Assembly (NCBI RefSeq): GCF_900113735.1
Contig: NZ_FOQM01000014.1
Span: forward strand, 86,604 to 150,603
Source of the DNA: Bradyrhizobium sp. Gha
GTDB lineage: Bacteria > Pseudomonadota > Alphaproteobacteria > Rhizobiales > Xanthobacteraceae
Direction of reading: 5' to 3'
Length of the DNA stretch: 64,000 nucleotides
The translations under genes were made by a program, and so were the position numbers. The notes under the pieces are model-generated. The model had not been told where the DNA came from. It worked only from the letters and a program-made list of their open reading frames with translations, and made no database searches. This document shows, in pieces, positions 26,869 through 35,573 of this stretch (its first letter is position 1; every line of letters begins with the position of its first letter).

Positions 26869-27999
26869 TCAGGAGGGAGCGGCGGCGCCGACCGTGTCGG
26901 CCGAAACCGCCTCGCGGCTGCCGAGAGGCTTGGGGCGTCCTGTGGTCGTGTCGCGCAGGGTCTGCCGTTCGATCTCCGAGTTCAGCTCGGCACCGAACAT
27001 GATCACGATCGCCGACATCCACATCCACGTCATCAAGCCGATCGCGGCGCCCAGCGAGCCGTAGGTGGCGCTGTAATTGGCGAAGGCCGAGAGATACCAG
27101 GATAGCAACGCCGAGCCGGCGATCCAGAGCAGGGCGGCGGTCACGGCGCCGATACTCAGCCATTGCCAGCGCGGTTCGTCGCGGCTCGGTGCGAAGCGGT
27201 AGAGGATGGCAAGCGCCACCAACAGGATGACGAACAGCAGGGGCCAGCGGGCGAGCGCGACGATCAGCTTGCTCTCGGGCGCAATGCCGAGATGATCGAG
27301 CGCAAGCGGGAAGGCGACGACGGCGGCCACCATCAGCAGCAGCGCGACGATGCCACCGACCGTGAAGCAGAGTGTAATCAGGTTGAGCTTGATGAAGCCG
27401 CGCTTCTCGCGCTCCTCATAAGCGACGTTGAGGGCGTCGAAGATCGCTTTAACCCCGGCATTGGCGCTCCAGATTGCGAGCGCAAGACCGAACAGGAAAG
27501 TGGCGCCAAGCGCCGTGTTGCCTTTCGATACGACGCGTCCGACCTGCTCCTGGACAATCTGGAAGGTGCCTTCGGGCAGCATCATCGCGAGCTTCTGGAG
27601 ATTGTCAGTGATGGTCGCGGGATTGGCGAACAGGCCGTAGGAAGAAACCAGTGCAGTCACGGCGGGAAAGATCGCGAGCAGCCCGAAGAATACCACCCCA
27701 CCAGCGGTCGCCAGCAGGCGATCGTCGCCGATGCGCTGATAGGTGCGCCAGAAAATATCCTTCCAGCCCGCCCAGGGAATAGCGAACGGACTTTTCGACC
27801 GGCGCCCGTGCCCGGGCTGCGTCGCTGCGCCCGCCGGGCTCGTCTCCGGCGAATGTCCTTCGCTGTTGCGATGGTCTTGAGGAGGCCGCGGCCGGATCAA
27901 GCCGGAATCCTGAAAGTAGCGTTCGGCGCTCAGCACGAACACGGCTGTGGCGGCGACCAGGAGCCAGCTGTCGAGCTGCTCGTTGTGCCGCGCACGCAT
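26869..27999 (-). CDS. YihY/BrkB-family inner-membrane protein
   Basis: 376 residues with a hydrophobic N-terminal segment, a basic Pro-rich linker, and six predicted membrane helices in the YihY/BrkB domain. Family signatures are ATAGGVVFFGLLAIFPAVTALVS, IWSANAGVKAIFDALNVAY and LSWYLSAFANYSATYGSLGAAIGLMTWMW. Once called ribonuclease BN by mistake, the family's role is unclear. It starts 1 nt after the stop of the upstream small membrane protein (TGACATG), so they form an operon. Confidence 0.9.
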   Translation of the reverse strand: MRARHNEQLDSWLLVAATAVFVLSAERYFQDSGLIRPRPPQDHRNSEGHSPETSPAGAATQPGHGRRSKSPFAIPWAGWKDIFWRTYQRIGDDRLLATAGGVVFFGLLAIFPAVTALVSSYGLFANPATITDNLQKLAMMLPEGTFQIVQEQVGRVVSKGNTALGATFLFGLALAIWSANAGVKAIFDALNVAYEEREKRGFIKLNLITLCFTVGGIVALLLMVAAVVAFPLALDHLGIAPESKLIVALARWPLLFVILLVALAILYRFAPSRDEPRWQWLSIGAVTAALLWIAGSALLSWYLSAFANYSATYGSLGAAIGLMTWMWMSAIVIMFGAELNSEIERQTLRDTTTGRPKPLGSREAVSADTVGAAAPS

Positions 28000-28000
28000 G

Positions 28001-28588
28001 TCAGGCGTCCAATCCGTGGCGGGAGCGCCTTCGGCGCGCTGCCGTGACGCCCAGCAGCCCGATGGCTGCGAGCATCAAGCCCAGTTGCACGGGGCGGTTG
28101 GCAAGAACTGCCGAAGTTCTGCCATCCTGGCTGCGTTCTCCCGGCGCGACCGGTACCAGAGGGATCGTCGTCGCGACCTCTTTCACGGCCTGCTTGACCG
28201 TTCCACGCGGGATCCGCGGCGTGGCGATGGCCACACGCATCCGGCTTGCAAGCGGCACGATCGGCTTGGTCCGGCGACGGATTTGCGCCATGGCTACTCC
28301 GGCACAGGCTGCGGCGAGCACCAGGAGCACCGCCGCCACGGCACCAAAGCCCCAGAACTGTCCGTAATTGATGGCGATCCAGCGATACAGCGCGATCAGG
28401 CCGACAAAGAAGGTTGCGACCAGGAACAACCCGGCCACCGCGAACAGTCCGGCCGCGACCGCATAGGACGTGATCCGTCCAGTGGTCTGACTGGTGCGGT
28501 CACGCAGGTAAGATCGCGCCGCGCGCTTGAGATGGTTGAGTTTCAGCGCCATGCCGGCGCGCAGCAATTCGCCCGATGGCGCGAGCAT
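28001..28588 (-). CDS. Hypothetical membrane protein (holin-X/phage_holin_3_6-like)
   Basis: 195 residues. A basic N-terminus (HLKRAARSYLRDRT) is followed by two adjacent transmembrane helices (about 42-68 and 78-102), a long basic cytoplasmic stretch, and a third hydrophobic helix near the C-terminus (LGLMLAAIGLLGVTA) ending RRRRSRHGLDA. The two-helix block resembles small holin-X-type proteins often encoded next to YihY/BrkB genes, as here. There are no phage genes around, so a lysis role is unlikely. Confidence 0.75.
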   Translation of the reverse strand: MLAPSGELLRAGMALKLNHLKRAARSYLRDRTSQTTGRITSYAVAAGLFAVAGLFLVATFFVGLIALYRWIAINYGQFWGFGAVAAVLLVLAAACAGVAMAQIRRRTKPIVPLASRMRVAIATPRIPRGTVKQAVKEVATTIPLVPVAPGERSQDGRTSAVLANRPVQLGLMLAAIGLLGVTAARRRRSRHGLDA

Positions 28589-28666
28589 GTGGACATCCTC
28601 CGACAGCGAAACATTCGTCGGGGGTGAACGTGGCGGAATTTGACTTGTTCCGGAGCGCTCGCTCGA

Positions 28667-29626
28667 TCAGCCGAGATCGGCGGCCGCGATCCAGAATACC
28701 TCGCCCTCGGAATCTTCCGTATCGAGCCAGAGCAGGGGCAGTTCCGGAAAGGCCTCGTCGACCCGCTCGCGGCCGCGGCCGATCTCGCAAAGCAGGCCGC
28801 CGTCCGGCGTCAGGTGATCGGGCGCATCGCGCAGGATGCGCCTGATGACGTCGAGACCGTCGGGGCCACCGTCGAAGGCAAGTTTGGGCTCGGCCCGGCA
28901 TTCCGGCGGCAATGCCGCCATGCCTTCGGCGTCGACGTAAGGCGGGTTGGTGATGATCAGATCGTATTTGTTGCCGCCAAGCGGCGCGAACAGATCACCG
29001 CGGTGGAGCGTGATCCGTTGATCCAGCCCATGTTCCCCGACATTGCGCATGGCGACCTCGAGCGCCCCCTTGGAGACGTCGACAGCGTCGACCTCGGCAT
29101 TGGGGAAATGATACGCGGCGAGGATCGCGAGGCACCCCGAACCGGTGCAGAGATCGAGCACGCGCGCGACGGAGCTGGGGTCGTCGATGAGCGAGCCGAC
29201 CTCGCCGTCGCCGCCGAAATGCGAGTCGAGCAGCTCGCCGATGAAGGAACGCGGAACGATGACGCGCTCGTCGACATAGAAAGGCAGGCCGCGCATGTAG
29301 ATCTTGTTGACGAGATAGGCCGTCGGTTTGCGCGTTGTGATGCGCTGATGAACCAGATCGAGGAGGGCCTTGCTCTCCGCTACGGTGACACGCGCTTGAG
29401 CAAAGCTCTCGAATTGGTCGGGATGCAGATGCAGGGCCTCGCACACCAGGAAGATCGCCTCGGCGACCGGATCGGTCGTGCCGTGGGCAAAGGCGAGTTT
29501 CGCCTCCACGAAGCGGCTCACCGCATAGCGGACGAAATCGAGCAGCGAGACGAGCTCGCCGGGGCCGGGCTTGGCGAGTTTGGGCGCCCCGCGGCCGCCC
29601 ACGGGCTTCTTGGATGCTCTTGCCAT
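28667..29626 (-). CDS. prmB: Ribosomal protein L3 N5-glutamine methyltransferase
   Basis: SAM-dependent methyltransferase that modifies a Gln in ribosomal protein L3. The 319-residue protein has motif I LDLCTGSGCLAI (158-168) and the glutamine-methyltransferase motif NPPYVD (227-232) followed by EGMAALPPECRAEPKLAF, which favours PrmB over PrmC. ATG 29626 shares one base with the moaE stop (TGATG). It is therefore the last gene of the uvrC-side minus-strand run. Confidence 0.9.
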   Translation of the reverse strand: MARASKKPVGGRGAPKLAKPGPGELVSLLDFVRYAVSRFVEAKLAFAHGTTDPVAEAIFLVCEALHLHPDQFESFAQARVTVAESKALLDLVHQRITTRKPTAYLVNKIYMRGLPFYVDERVIVPRSFIGELLDSHFGGDGEVGSLIDDPSSVARVLDLCTGSGCLAILAAYHFPNAEVDAVDVSKGALEVAMRNVGEHGLDQRITLHRGDLFAPLGGNKYDLIITNPPYVDAEGMAALPPECRAEPKLAFDGGPDGLDVIRRILRDAPDHLTPDGGLLCEIGRGRERVDEAFPELPLLWLDTEDSEGEVFWIAAADLG

Positions 29627-30108
29627 CAGGATTTGGTCCAGCGTGCGGCGGCCTCGTCGTCACGGGCATGGGCCTCGACCCAGCCGGTGCCGGTGGCGCT
29701 CTCTTCCTTTTTCCAGAACGGGGCGCTGGTCTTGAGATAATCCATCAGGAACTCGGCCGCCTCGAATGCCGCCCGGCGGTGTTGCGAGGCGGTGAGCACC
29801 AGCACGATGTTCTGGCCGGGCACGAACCGCCCCACGCGATGGATGACGGTGACGCCGTTGAGCGGCCAGCGCGACAAGGCTTCATCGACATGGCGCTTGA
29901 TCTCTTCTTCCGCCATGCCGGGATAATGCTCGAGCGTGAGCGCGGCGATATCAGAGCTATCCTCGTCGGCGCGGCAGATGCCCGAGAAGCTGACGACCGC
30001 GCCGATATCGGTGCGGCCATGGGTCAGGACCGCGATCTCGCGTGCGATGTCGAAATCGTCTTCCTGAATGCGGATGGCGACGGGGCAGCTGGCGAGGGAG
30101 GAGGTCAT
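29626..30108 (-). CDS. moaE: Molybdopterin synthase catalytic subunit
   Basis: Large subunit of MPT synthase, which transfers sulfur from the MoaD thiocarboxylate to precursor Z in molybdenum cofactor synthesis. 160 residues, with GAVVSFSGICRADE near the N-terminus, LTLEHYPGMAEEEI, HRVGRFVPGQNIVLVLTAS and the catalytic Lys region YLKTSAPFWKKE. It follows moaD directly (3-nt gap), so the two subunits are made together. Confidence 0.95.
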   Translation of the reverse strand: MTSSLASCPVAIRIQEDDFDIAREIAVLTHGRTDIGAVVSFSGICRADEDSSDIAALTLEHYPGMAEEEIKRHVDEALSRWPLNGVTVIHRVGRFVPGQNIVLVLTASQHRRAAFEAAEFLMDYLKTSAPFWKKEESATGTGWVEAHARDDEAAARWTKS

Positions 30109-30111
30109 GAC

Positions 30112-30363
30112 CTAACCGCCGGTCATCGGCGGGAAGAATGCGATCTCGCGGGCGCCTGATATCGCGGCGTCCGCCTTGACGTGGGCGTGGTCGATCGCGG
30201 TGCGGATCACCTTCGGCTTCTCGAAGGCATAGGCGTAGGCTTCACTCTGGCCCGACAGCCAGGTGATCAGCTCCGCGACGGTGCGCACCGTCGCGGGCGG
30301 CTCGATGGTCTCTTCGGCCTTGCCGACACGCTCGCGCACCCAGGCGAAATACTTCACCTTCAT
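30112..30363 (-). CDS. moaD: Molybdopterin synthase sulfur-carrier subunit
   Basis: 83-residue ubiquitin-fold protein ending FFPPMTGG. The terminal Gly-Gly is adenylated and thiocarboxylated to carry sulfur to MoaE. The N-terminus MKVKYFAWVRERVG is typical. ATG 30363 overlaps the pgsA stop by 4 nt (ATGA). It sits in the uvrC-pgsA-moaD-moaE order common in Rhizobiales. Confidence 0.95.
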   Translation of the reverse strand: MKVKYFAWVRERVGKAEETIEPPATVRTVAELITWLSGQSEAYAYAFEKPKVIRTAIDHAHVKADAAISGAREIAFFPPMTGG

Positions 30364-30977
30364 CCTTCATCCTCCTTGATGAGGTGATGGATGCCGGCGC
30401 GGAAATAATCGTAGCCGGTGTACATGGTCAGGATTGCCGAGGCCCACAGCAGGACGAGGCCGATCAGCGAGACGATGGGGAGCACCTCGTCACCGGCTGG
30501 ACCTGCGAGCAGGAAGCCGATGGCGACGAGCTGCACCGTGGTCTTCCACTTGGCGAGCTTGGTGACGGGCACGCTGACACGGAGCGCCGCGAGGTATTCG
30601 CGCAGGCCCGAGACCAGGATCTCACGGCAAAGGATCACGATGGCGGCCCATAGCGACCAGCCATGGATGATGCCATCGGCCGCCAGCATCAGCAGGCAGG
30701 AGGCGACCAGCAGCTTGTCGGCGATGGGGTCGAGCATCCGGCCGAACGCCGATTGCTGATTCCAGATCCGCGCGTAATAGCCGTCGAGATAATCCGTCAC
30801 CCCGGCGCCGATGAAGATGGCGACCGCAACCCAGCGCAGCCACAGCGGGTAGTCCATGATCGACTGCGCATAGATGCATCCGACCACGACCGGGATCGCG
30901 GCGATCCGGCCATAGGTCAGGATGTTCGGGAGGGACATCGCGCGGCTGGTCGTCCCTCGTGTCGTGGCGATGTTCAT
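30360..30977 (-). CDS. pgsA: CDP-diacylglycerol--glycerol-3-phosphate 3-phosphatidyltransferase
   Basis: Makes phosphatidylglycerol phosphate at the inner membrane. The 205-residue protein has the complete CDP-alcohol phosphotransferase signature D-x2-DG-x2-AR-x8-G-x3-D-x3-D in TDYLDGYYAR...GRMLDPIADK, and about five hydrophobic segments. The start MNIATTRG at 30977 lies just behind AGGA; a TTG start 12 nt upstream is less likely. The stop overlaps moaD by 4 nt. Confidence 0.94.
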   Translation of the reverse strand: MNIATTRGTTSRAMSLPNILTYGRIAAIPVVVGCIYAQSIMDYPLWLRWVAVAIFIGAGVTDYLDGYYARIWNQQSAFGRMLDPIADKLLVASCLLMLAADGIIHGWSLWAAIVILCREILVSGLREYLAALRVSVPVTKLAKWKTTVQLVAIGFLLAGPAGDEVLPIVSLIGLVLLWASAILTMYTGYDYFRAGIHHLIKEDEG

Positions 30978-31071
30978 CCGTCCTACCAATACCGCTCAAG
31001 CCCGAAGGTCAACCGTCCGCGCCCAAATGGGGCCGGGCATGCGACGACCATATGACGACAGTCCCTTTAGT

Positions 31072-33147
31072 TCACCCCGGCTGGGGATGGAAATAGTCGA
31101 ATATCCTGCGGGCGCTTTCGGCGCTTACCCCAGGAACCTTGCCGAGATCGGCGATCGAGGCCCGTTCGATCTCCTTCAGGGTTCCGAAATGATGCAGCAA
31201 GGCACGTTTGCGTGACGGGCCGATGCCCGCAATCTCCTGCAAGCCGGCCTCGCGGATGTCCTTCTTGCGCAACTTGCGGTGCGAGCCGATGACGAAGCGG
31301 TGGGCCTCGTCCCGCAGGCGCTGGATGAAATAGAGCACAGGATCGCGCGGCTCCAGCTTGATCGCCTCGCGCTCCGGCATGAACAGGGTTTCGCGGCCGG
31401 CATCCCGGTCGGGACCCTTGGCGACCGACATCAGCGACACCTGGGTCAGCCCGAGATTGGCAAAGATCTCCCTGACGGCATTCAGTTGGCCGCGGCCGCC
31501 GTCGATGATCACGAGGTCGGGCCATTGCGGGAAATCGTCGTCCTTGGCCTTGTTGTTGTCCTTGGCCGCGCCCTCTTCGGGCGGCTTGATCAGGCGCTTG
31601 AAGCGGCGCTCCAGCACCTCGCGCATCATGGCGAAGTCGTCGCCCGGCGTGATCCCTTCCGACTTGATGTTGAACTTGCGGTATTGGTTTTTGACGAACC
31701 CATCGGGGCCGGCGACGATCATGGCACCCACCGCATTGGTGCCCTGGATGTGGCTGTTGTCGTAGACCTCGATGCGCTTGGGCGCATGCGGCAGGCCCAG
31801 CGTCGTGGCTATGGCATCGAGCAGGCGGCTCTGGGTTGCGGTATCGGCGAGCTTGCGGCCAAGCGCTTCGCGCGCATTGGTCAGGGCGTGGGCGACGAGC
31901 TCTTTCTTCTCGCCGCGCTTGGGCGTGATGAGCTCGACCTTGTGGCCCGCCTTGATCGCCAGCGCATTGGCGAGAAGCTCCATCTCGTCGATCTCGTGCG
32001 AGAGCAGAATGGTCTTCGGCGGCGGCTTGTCGTCGTAGAACTGGGCGAGGAACGAGCCAAGCACCTCTTCCGGCGTATAGGTCTTCTCGGCGCGGGGGAA
32101 ATAGGCGCGATTGCCCCAGTTCTGTCCGGTGCGGAAGAAGAACACCTCGACGCAGGAGAAGCCGCCCTCCTGGTGAATGGCGAACACGTCGGCTTCCTCG
32201 ACCGTCCTTGGATTGATGCCCTGCTGTGACTGGATCGCTGACAGGGCTGCGAGGCGATCACGATAGAGCGCCGCGCGCTCGAATTCGAGCTCGCCGGAGG
32301 CCTTCTCCATCTCGCCGGCAAGCTCCTGCTTCACCGCATGGCTCTTGCCGGACAGGAAGTCGGTCGCCTCGCGCACCAGCGTCGTATAGCCACCGAAGTC
32401 GATCTCGCGCGTGCAGGGGCCGGCGCAGCGGCGGATCTGGTGGAGCAGGCACGGCCGGGTGCGGCTCTCGAAAAACGAGTCCGTGCAGGAGCGGATCAGG
32501 AATGCGCGCTGCAAGGCCGTGATGGTGCGGTTGACGGCGCCGGCGGAGGCGAACGGGCCGAAATAGCGCCCGGCCCTGGTCTGCGCGCCGCGATGCTTCA
32601 AGATTTGCGGCGCCCAATGGTCGCCGGTGATCAGGATGTAGGGAAACGACTTGTCGTCGCGCAGCTGCACGTTGAAGCGCGGCCGCAGCTGCTTGATGAG
32701 ATTGGCTTCCAGCAGCAGCGCTTCGGTTTCGGTCGCGGTCGAGACGATCTCCACGGTCACCGTGGCCGCGATCATGCGCAGGATGCGCGCCGGTAGCGGC
32801 GCGCTCTGGCGCGCGTAGCTGGACAAGCGCTTTTTGACGTTCTTGGCCTTGCCGACATAGAGGACGTCGGCGTTCGCACTGAGCATGCGATAGACGCCGG
32901 GCGAGGTCGGCGCGAGCCGCACCGCGCGCTCGATCGCCTCATGACCCGTCGCCAGCGGCTCTTCGCCGATCGCGCCGCTCTCTTCCAGGATGTCAGGCAG
33001 CCGCGCATCGTCCTCGTCATCGCCGCCGGCGGTGGCGGGATCGAGGTCCGGCGGGGCCACGTCTTGGGCTGGGGCCTTGGTCGGAGCGGCCTGCTGCGAG
33101 GTGCGCGCGCGGGCGTCGTCCGGCTTGTCGGTGGAATCGTGAACCAT
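31072..33147 (-). CDS. uvrC: Excinuclease ABC subunit C
   Basis: Makes both incisions in nucleotide excision repair together with UvrB. The 691-residue protein starts with a disordered acidic N-terminus. The GIY-YIG nuclease domain follows (PGVYRMLSANADVLYVGKAKN), then a UVR motif (LAGEMEKASGELEFERAALYRDRL), the RNase H-like C-terminal nuclease (EVYDNSHIQGTNAVGAMIV and DLVIIDGGRGQLNA), and a helix-hairpin-helix pair at the end (LQEIAGIGPSRKRALLHHFG). It heads the minus-strand run toward pgsA, and its upstream region is shared with the outer-membrane barrel gene. Confidence 0.97.
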   Translation of the reverse strand: MVHDSTDKPDDARARTSQQAAPTKAPAQDVAPPDLDPATAGGDDEDDARLPDILEESGAIGEEPLATGHEAIERAVRLAPTSPGVYRMLSANADVLYVGKAKNVKKRLSSYARQSAPLPARILRMIAATVTVEIVSTATETEALLLEANLIKQLRPRFNVQLRDDKSFPYILITGDHWAPQILKHRGAQTRAGRYFGPFASAGAVNRTITALQRAFLIRSCTDSFFESRTRPCLLHQIRRCAGPCTREIDFGGYTTLVREATDFLSGKSHAVKQELAGEMEKASGELEFERAALYRDRLAALSAIQSQQGINPRTVEEADVFAIHQEGGFSCVEVFFFRTGQNWGNRAYFPRAEKTYTPEEVLGSFLAQFYDDKPPPKTILLSHEIDEMELLANALAIKAGHKVELITPKRGEKKELVAHALTNAREALGRKLADTATQSRLLDAIATTLGLPHAPKRIEVYDNSHIQGTNAVGAMIVAGPDGFVKNQYRKFNIKSEGITPGDDFAMMREVLERRFKRLIKPPEEGAAKDNNKAKDDDFPQWPDLVIIDGGRGQLNAVREIFANLGLTQVSLMSVAKGPDRDAGRETLFMPEREAIKLEPRDPVLYFIQRLRDEAHRFVIGSHRKLRKKDIREAGLQEIAGIGPSRKRALLHHFGTLKEIERASIADLGKVPGVSAESARRIFDYFHPQPG

Positions 33148-33224
33148 GGAGCGAATTTAGGCGCTGGGGGGATCGATTTGAAGTTACGGCCGGGCTGCGC
33201 GCACAGGAAGGCGCGCAGTTCCCG

Positions 33225-33281
33225 GTAACGCTTCCTTAAGTCTGTTAACAGCGCGGTAACCGGTCTTAACAGGCCTTTAAC
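33225..33281. promoter_or_regulatory. Three tandem CtrA-like boxes
   Basis: The cell-cycle regulator CtrA binds TTAAC-N6-TTAAC-like sites (TTAA-N7-TTAA). A perfect match, TTAACAGGCCTTTAAC, lies at 33266-33281. One-mismatch forms precede it: TTAAC-N6-GTAAC at 33245-33260 and GTAAC-N6-TTAAG (two mismatches) at 33225-33240. The starts are 20-21 bp apart, about two helical turns. They sit about 110 bp upstream of the barrel gene and 80 bp upstream of divergent uvrC. Confidence 0.6.
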
Positions 33282-33388
33282 TTAAAACTCTCGATAAATC
33301 TTACGCGAAAAGTGGTGGTTCCGTAACCATGCAGCCGGGCCTGGCGCGGGCCTCGCACCCGGTTACGGCAGTTGCGTTGGAGTGTGTG

Positions 33389-34012
33389 ATGAAGGGGCTC
33401 ATTGTGGGCGCAGCCGCATTGGTTGCAGCCGGCTGGACAGCTTCGGCCGAGGCCGCCGATCTCAGTTACGGCCAGCGAGCGCCCTATACCGTCAATCAGC
33501 CACTCAACTCCTATAGCTGGGCCGGCCCGTATCTCGGTGGCAATCTCGGCTATGAATGGGGCTCGGTCGGCAACAATCCCGCAAAGCCATCCGGATTCGT
33601 CGGCGGGGTGCAGGCCGGCTACAACTTCCAGAACGGCCCATGGGTGTTTGGCGTCGAGGGCGACATCCAGGCCGCCGGTGCCGATGATACTTTCGCGCCG
33701 TGGAAGTTCTCCAATCCCTGGTTCGGCACGCTGCGGGGTCGCGCGGGCTATGCCTTCAGCAACGTGCTCTTCTACGGCACTGCCGGTCTCGCCTTCGGCG
33801 AGCTGCGCGCGCAGACCTTCGGCTTGACGGAGTCGCACACAACGGCTGGCTGGACTGCGGGGGTCGGCGCGGAAGTCGGCCTCGCGCCGAACTGGAGCGC
33901 GAAGCTCGAATATCTCTACGTCGACCTGTCGACCAGCCAGTTCGCGATTACCGGCGTGTCGAACGGCTACAGCGCCAGCATCGTGCGCGCAGGCGTGAAC
34001 TATCACTTCTGA
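33389..34012 (+). CDS. Outer-membrane beta-barrel protein
   Basis: 207 residues with a signal peptide (MKGLIVGAAALVAAGWTASAEAA). The mature part is an 8-stranded OmpA-like or Omp25/31-like barrel: WAGPYLGGNLGYEWG, GFVGGVQAGYNFQNGPWVFGVEGDI, GTLRGRAGYAF, LEYLYVDL. It ends in the terminal Phe signal (VRAGVNYHF) for BAM insertion. The start at 33389 has GGAG 6 nt upstream. It is followed by a strong terminator and preceded by CtrA-like boxes, so it may be cell-cycle regulated. Confidence 0.9.
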   Translation: MKGLIVGAAALVAAGWTASAEAADLSYGQRAPYTVNQPLNSYSWAGPYLGGNLGYEWGSVGNNPAKPSGFVGGVQAGYNFQNGPWVFGVEGDIQAAGADDTFAPWKFSNPWFGTLRGRAGYAFSNVLFYGTAGLAFGELRAQTFGLTESHTTAGWTAGVGAEVGLAPNWSAKLEYLYVDLSTSQFAITGVSNGYSASIVRAGVNYHF

Positions 34013-34043
34013 TAGCGAAAGAAGAAAATACCGGACCACAACC

Positions 34044-34072
34044 TCCCGGCCGCTTGCGGCCGGGACTTTTTT
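34044..34072 (+). terminator. Rho-independent terminator of the barrel gene
   Basis: A perfect 10-bp stem TCCCGGCCGC/GCGGCCGGGA with a 2-nt loop at 34044-34065, followed by CTTTTTTC, about 30 nt after the stop. Confidence 0.9.
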
Positions 34073-34099
34073 CGCGCCAGCTTTGTTGGAGCAGGTGCC

Positions 34100-34315
34100 T
34101 TACGAAAGGATCACGAGATTGACCGCTTTCGGGCCCTTCCCCTTCTTGTCCGGTTCAACTTCGAACGTGATACGCTGTCCTTCGGCAAGGTCCTTCAGTC
34201 CCGCCCGCTCCACAGCAGTGATGTGAACGAAGACGTCGCGACCGCCGTCGTCCGGCTTGATAAAGCCGTAGCCGCGCTCGCCATTGAAGAACTTGACCGT
34301 TCCCGTATTGGCCAT
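34100..34315 (-). CDS. Cold-shock family protein
   Basis: 71-residue OB-fold nucleic-acid chaperone with RNP1-like GYGFIKPDD and RNP2-like DVFVHITAV. It begins MANTGTVKFFNGERGYGF. The start at 34315 has GGGGAG upstream. The open frame extends further but without homology. The 270 bp upstream (34316-34590) contains no gene and could be a long untranslated leader, as many csp mRNAs have. Confidence 0.93.
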   Translation of the reverse strand: MANTGTVKFFNGERGYGFIKPDDGGRDVFVHITAVERAGLKDLAEGQRITFEVEPDKKGKGPKAVNLVILS

Positions 34316-34590
34316 CGGGAAACTCCCCCTCATTGCTCCTCCGTCGCAAGCAGACGCGCGTCGCGACATGACCGGGCATTACGAAGCCCGGGAGAGCTGG
34401 CCATCCTTGGGCAGACCCATCGGTCCGTCCGGATCTTTCTTAAGGCCTTCACTCCGCCGCAACCATTCGCGGAAGCGGAACGTAAAGCCAGTCACGGAAA
34501 CAGCATAATACGGTTCTTTGCAGATTGACTACCGCTCCTGCATATTTTTCCCAAAGATCACGGTGCCTTACGTCGTGGGTACCTCCTAAT

Positions 34591-35451
34591 TTACGGCTTG
34601 GGTACCTCTAATCGGAATCTGGCGGCTCCGCCTTGGCCGAGCGGCATCTCCAGCTCGGGCAGGATCGTCTTGAGCTCGCTTTGCAGCGTGTACGGCGGAT
34701 TGACGATCAGGAGCCCGGTCGAGGTGAGGGCGGCGCCGTCGGCTTGCGGCGCGACGCTGAATTCGAGGCGGAGACATTTCCCCGGAGTCTTTGCGGCAGC
34801 TGCGGTGCGAGCCACGAGTTGCGCCAGCGTGTCGGTGGCGCGCCGGCTCTTGGCGGGATACCAGATTACATAGATACCGGTCGGCCATTTCGCGAAGGCG
34901 CTGGAGAACGCCTCGCCCAACCGCTCGAACTCGTCTTTGGCCTCGAAGGGCGGATCGATCAGCACGAGCCCGCGTCGCTCCTTCGGCGGAACGAAAGCCG
35001 GCAGCGCCATCCAGCCGTCGAGATCGACCACGCGCGCCTGTTCGTCGCGCCGCAACGCGTCGATCAGCGCCTTGCGCGCCTTCGGCTCGAGCTCGCAGGC
35101 CACCAGCCGGTCCTGCGGCCGCATCAGGGCGCGCGCGATCAGCGGCGAGCCTGGGTAAGCCTTGAGCTCGCCCTTCGGGTTGAAGGCCCGGACGATGTCC
35201 ATATACGGCTTGGTCAGCGCGACGCTCTCGTTCGAGAGGCGCGCCTGCATCAGTCGCGCGATGCCGGTCAGCCACTCGCCGCTGCGGCGGGCCTCGTCGC
35301 TGTCGAGATCATAGAGGCCGGCACCCGCATGGGTGTCGATGACGCGGAAGGCGGCTGGCTTGTCCTGCAGATAAGTCAGGATGCGTGCCAGCACGATGTG
35401 CTTGATGACATCGGCAAAATTGCCGGCATGAAAGGCGTGGCGATAGTTCAT
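34591..35451 (-). CDS. rlmJ: 23S rRNA (adenine-2030-N6)-methyltransferase
   Basis: 286 residues. MNYRHAFHAGNFADVIKHIVL is the conserved N-terminus of RlmJ, which methylates A2030 of 23S rRNA. SAM-site residues lie in VIDTHAGAGLYDL, and the catalytic motif is LIDPPFEAKDEF. The ATG at 35451 matches the family exactly; the frame continues upstream through a palindromic repeat without homology. Confidence 0.93.
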   Translation of the reverse strand: MNYRHAFHAGNFADVIKHIVLARILTYLQDKPAAFRVIDTHAGAGLYDLDSDEARRSGEWLTGIARLMQARLSNESVALTKPYMDIVRAFNPKGELKAYPGSPLIARALMRPQDRLVACELEPKARKALIDALRRDEQARVVDLDGWMALPAFVPPKERRGLVLIDPPFEAKDEFERLGEAFSSAFAKWPTGIYVIWYPAKSRRATDTLAQLVARTAAAAKTPGKCLRLEFSVAPQADGAALTSTGLLIVNPPYTLQSELKTILPELEMPLGQGGAARFRLEVPKP

Positions 35452-35490
35452 GGGATAGGACTGCGTTGTCTCGCGTGATCCTAACCCCTT

Positions 35491-35568
35491 GTCATTGCGA
35501 GCGCAGCGAAGCAATCCAGAATCTAACCGCGGGGGCAGTCTGGATCGCTTCGCTGCGCTCGCAATGAC
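35491..35568. repeat. Long palindromic repeat (GTCATTGCGAGCGCAGCG family)
   Basis: Arms 35491-35520 and 35539-35568 are reverse complements at 29 of 30 positions, around an 18-nt loop. The repeat sits between rlmJ and the RNase T2 gene, ending just before the RNase stop. It is a different family from the CGTAGGG type at 6629. Confidence 0.92.
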
Positions 35569-35573
35569 GGGAG

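Noticed and set aside
28001..28588. Prophage holin
   Set aside because: The two-helix pattern is holin-X-like, but no phage gene is nearby and the partner is a YihY/BrkB gene, so a lysis role is unlikely.
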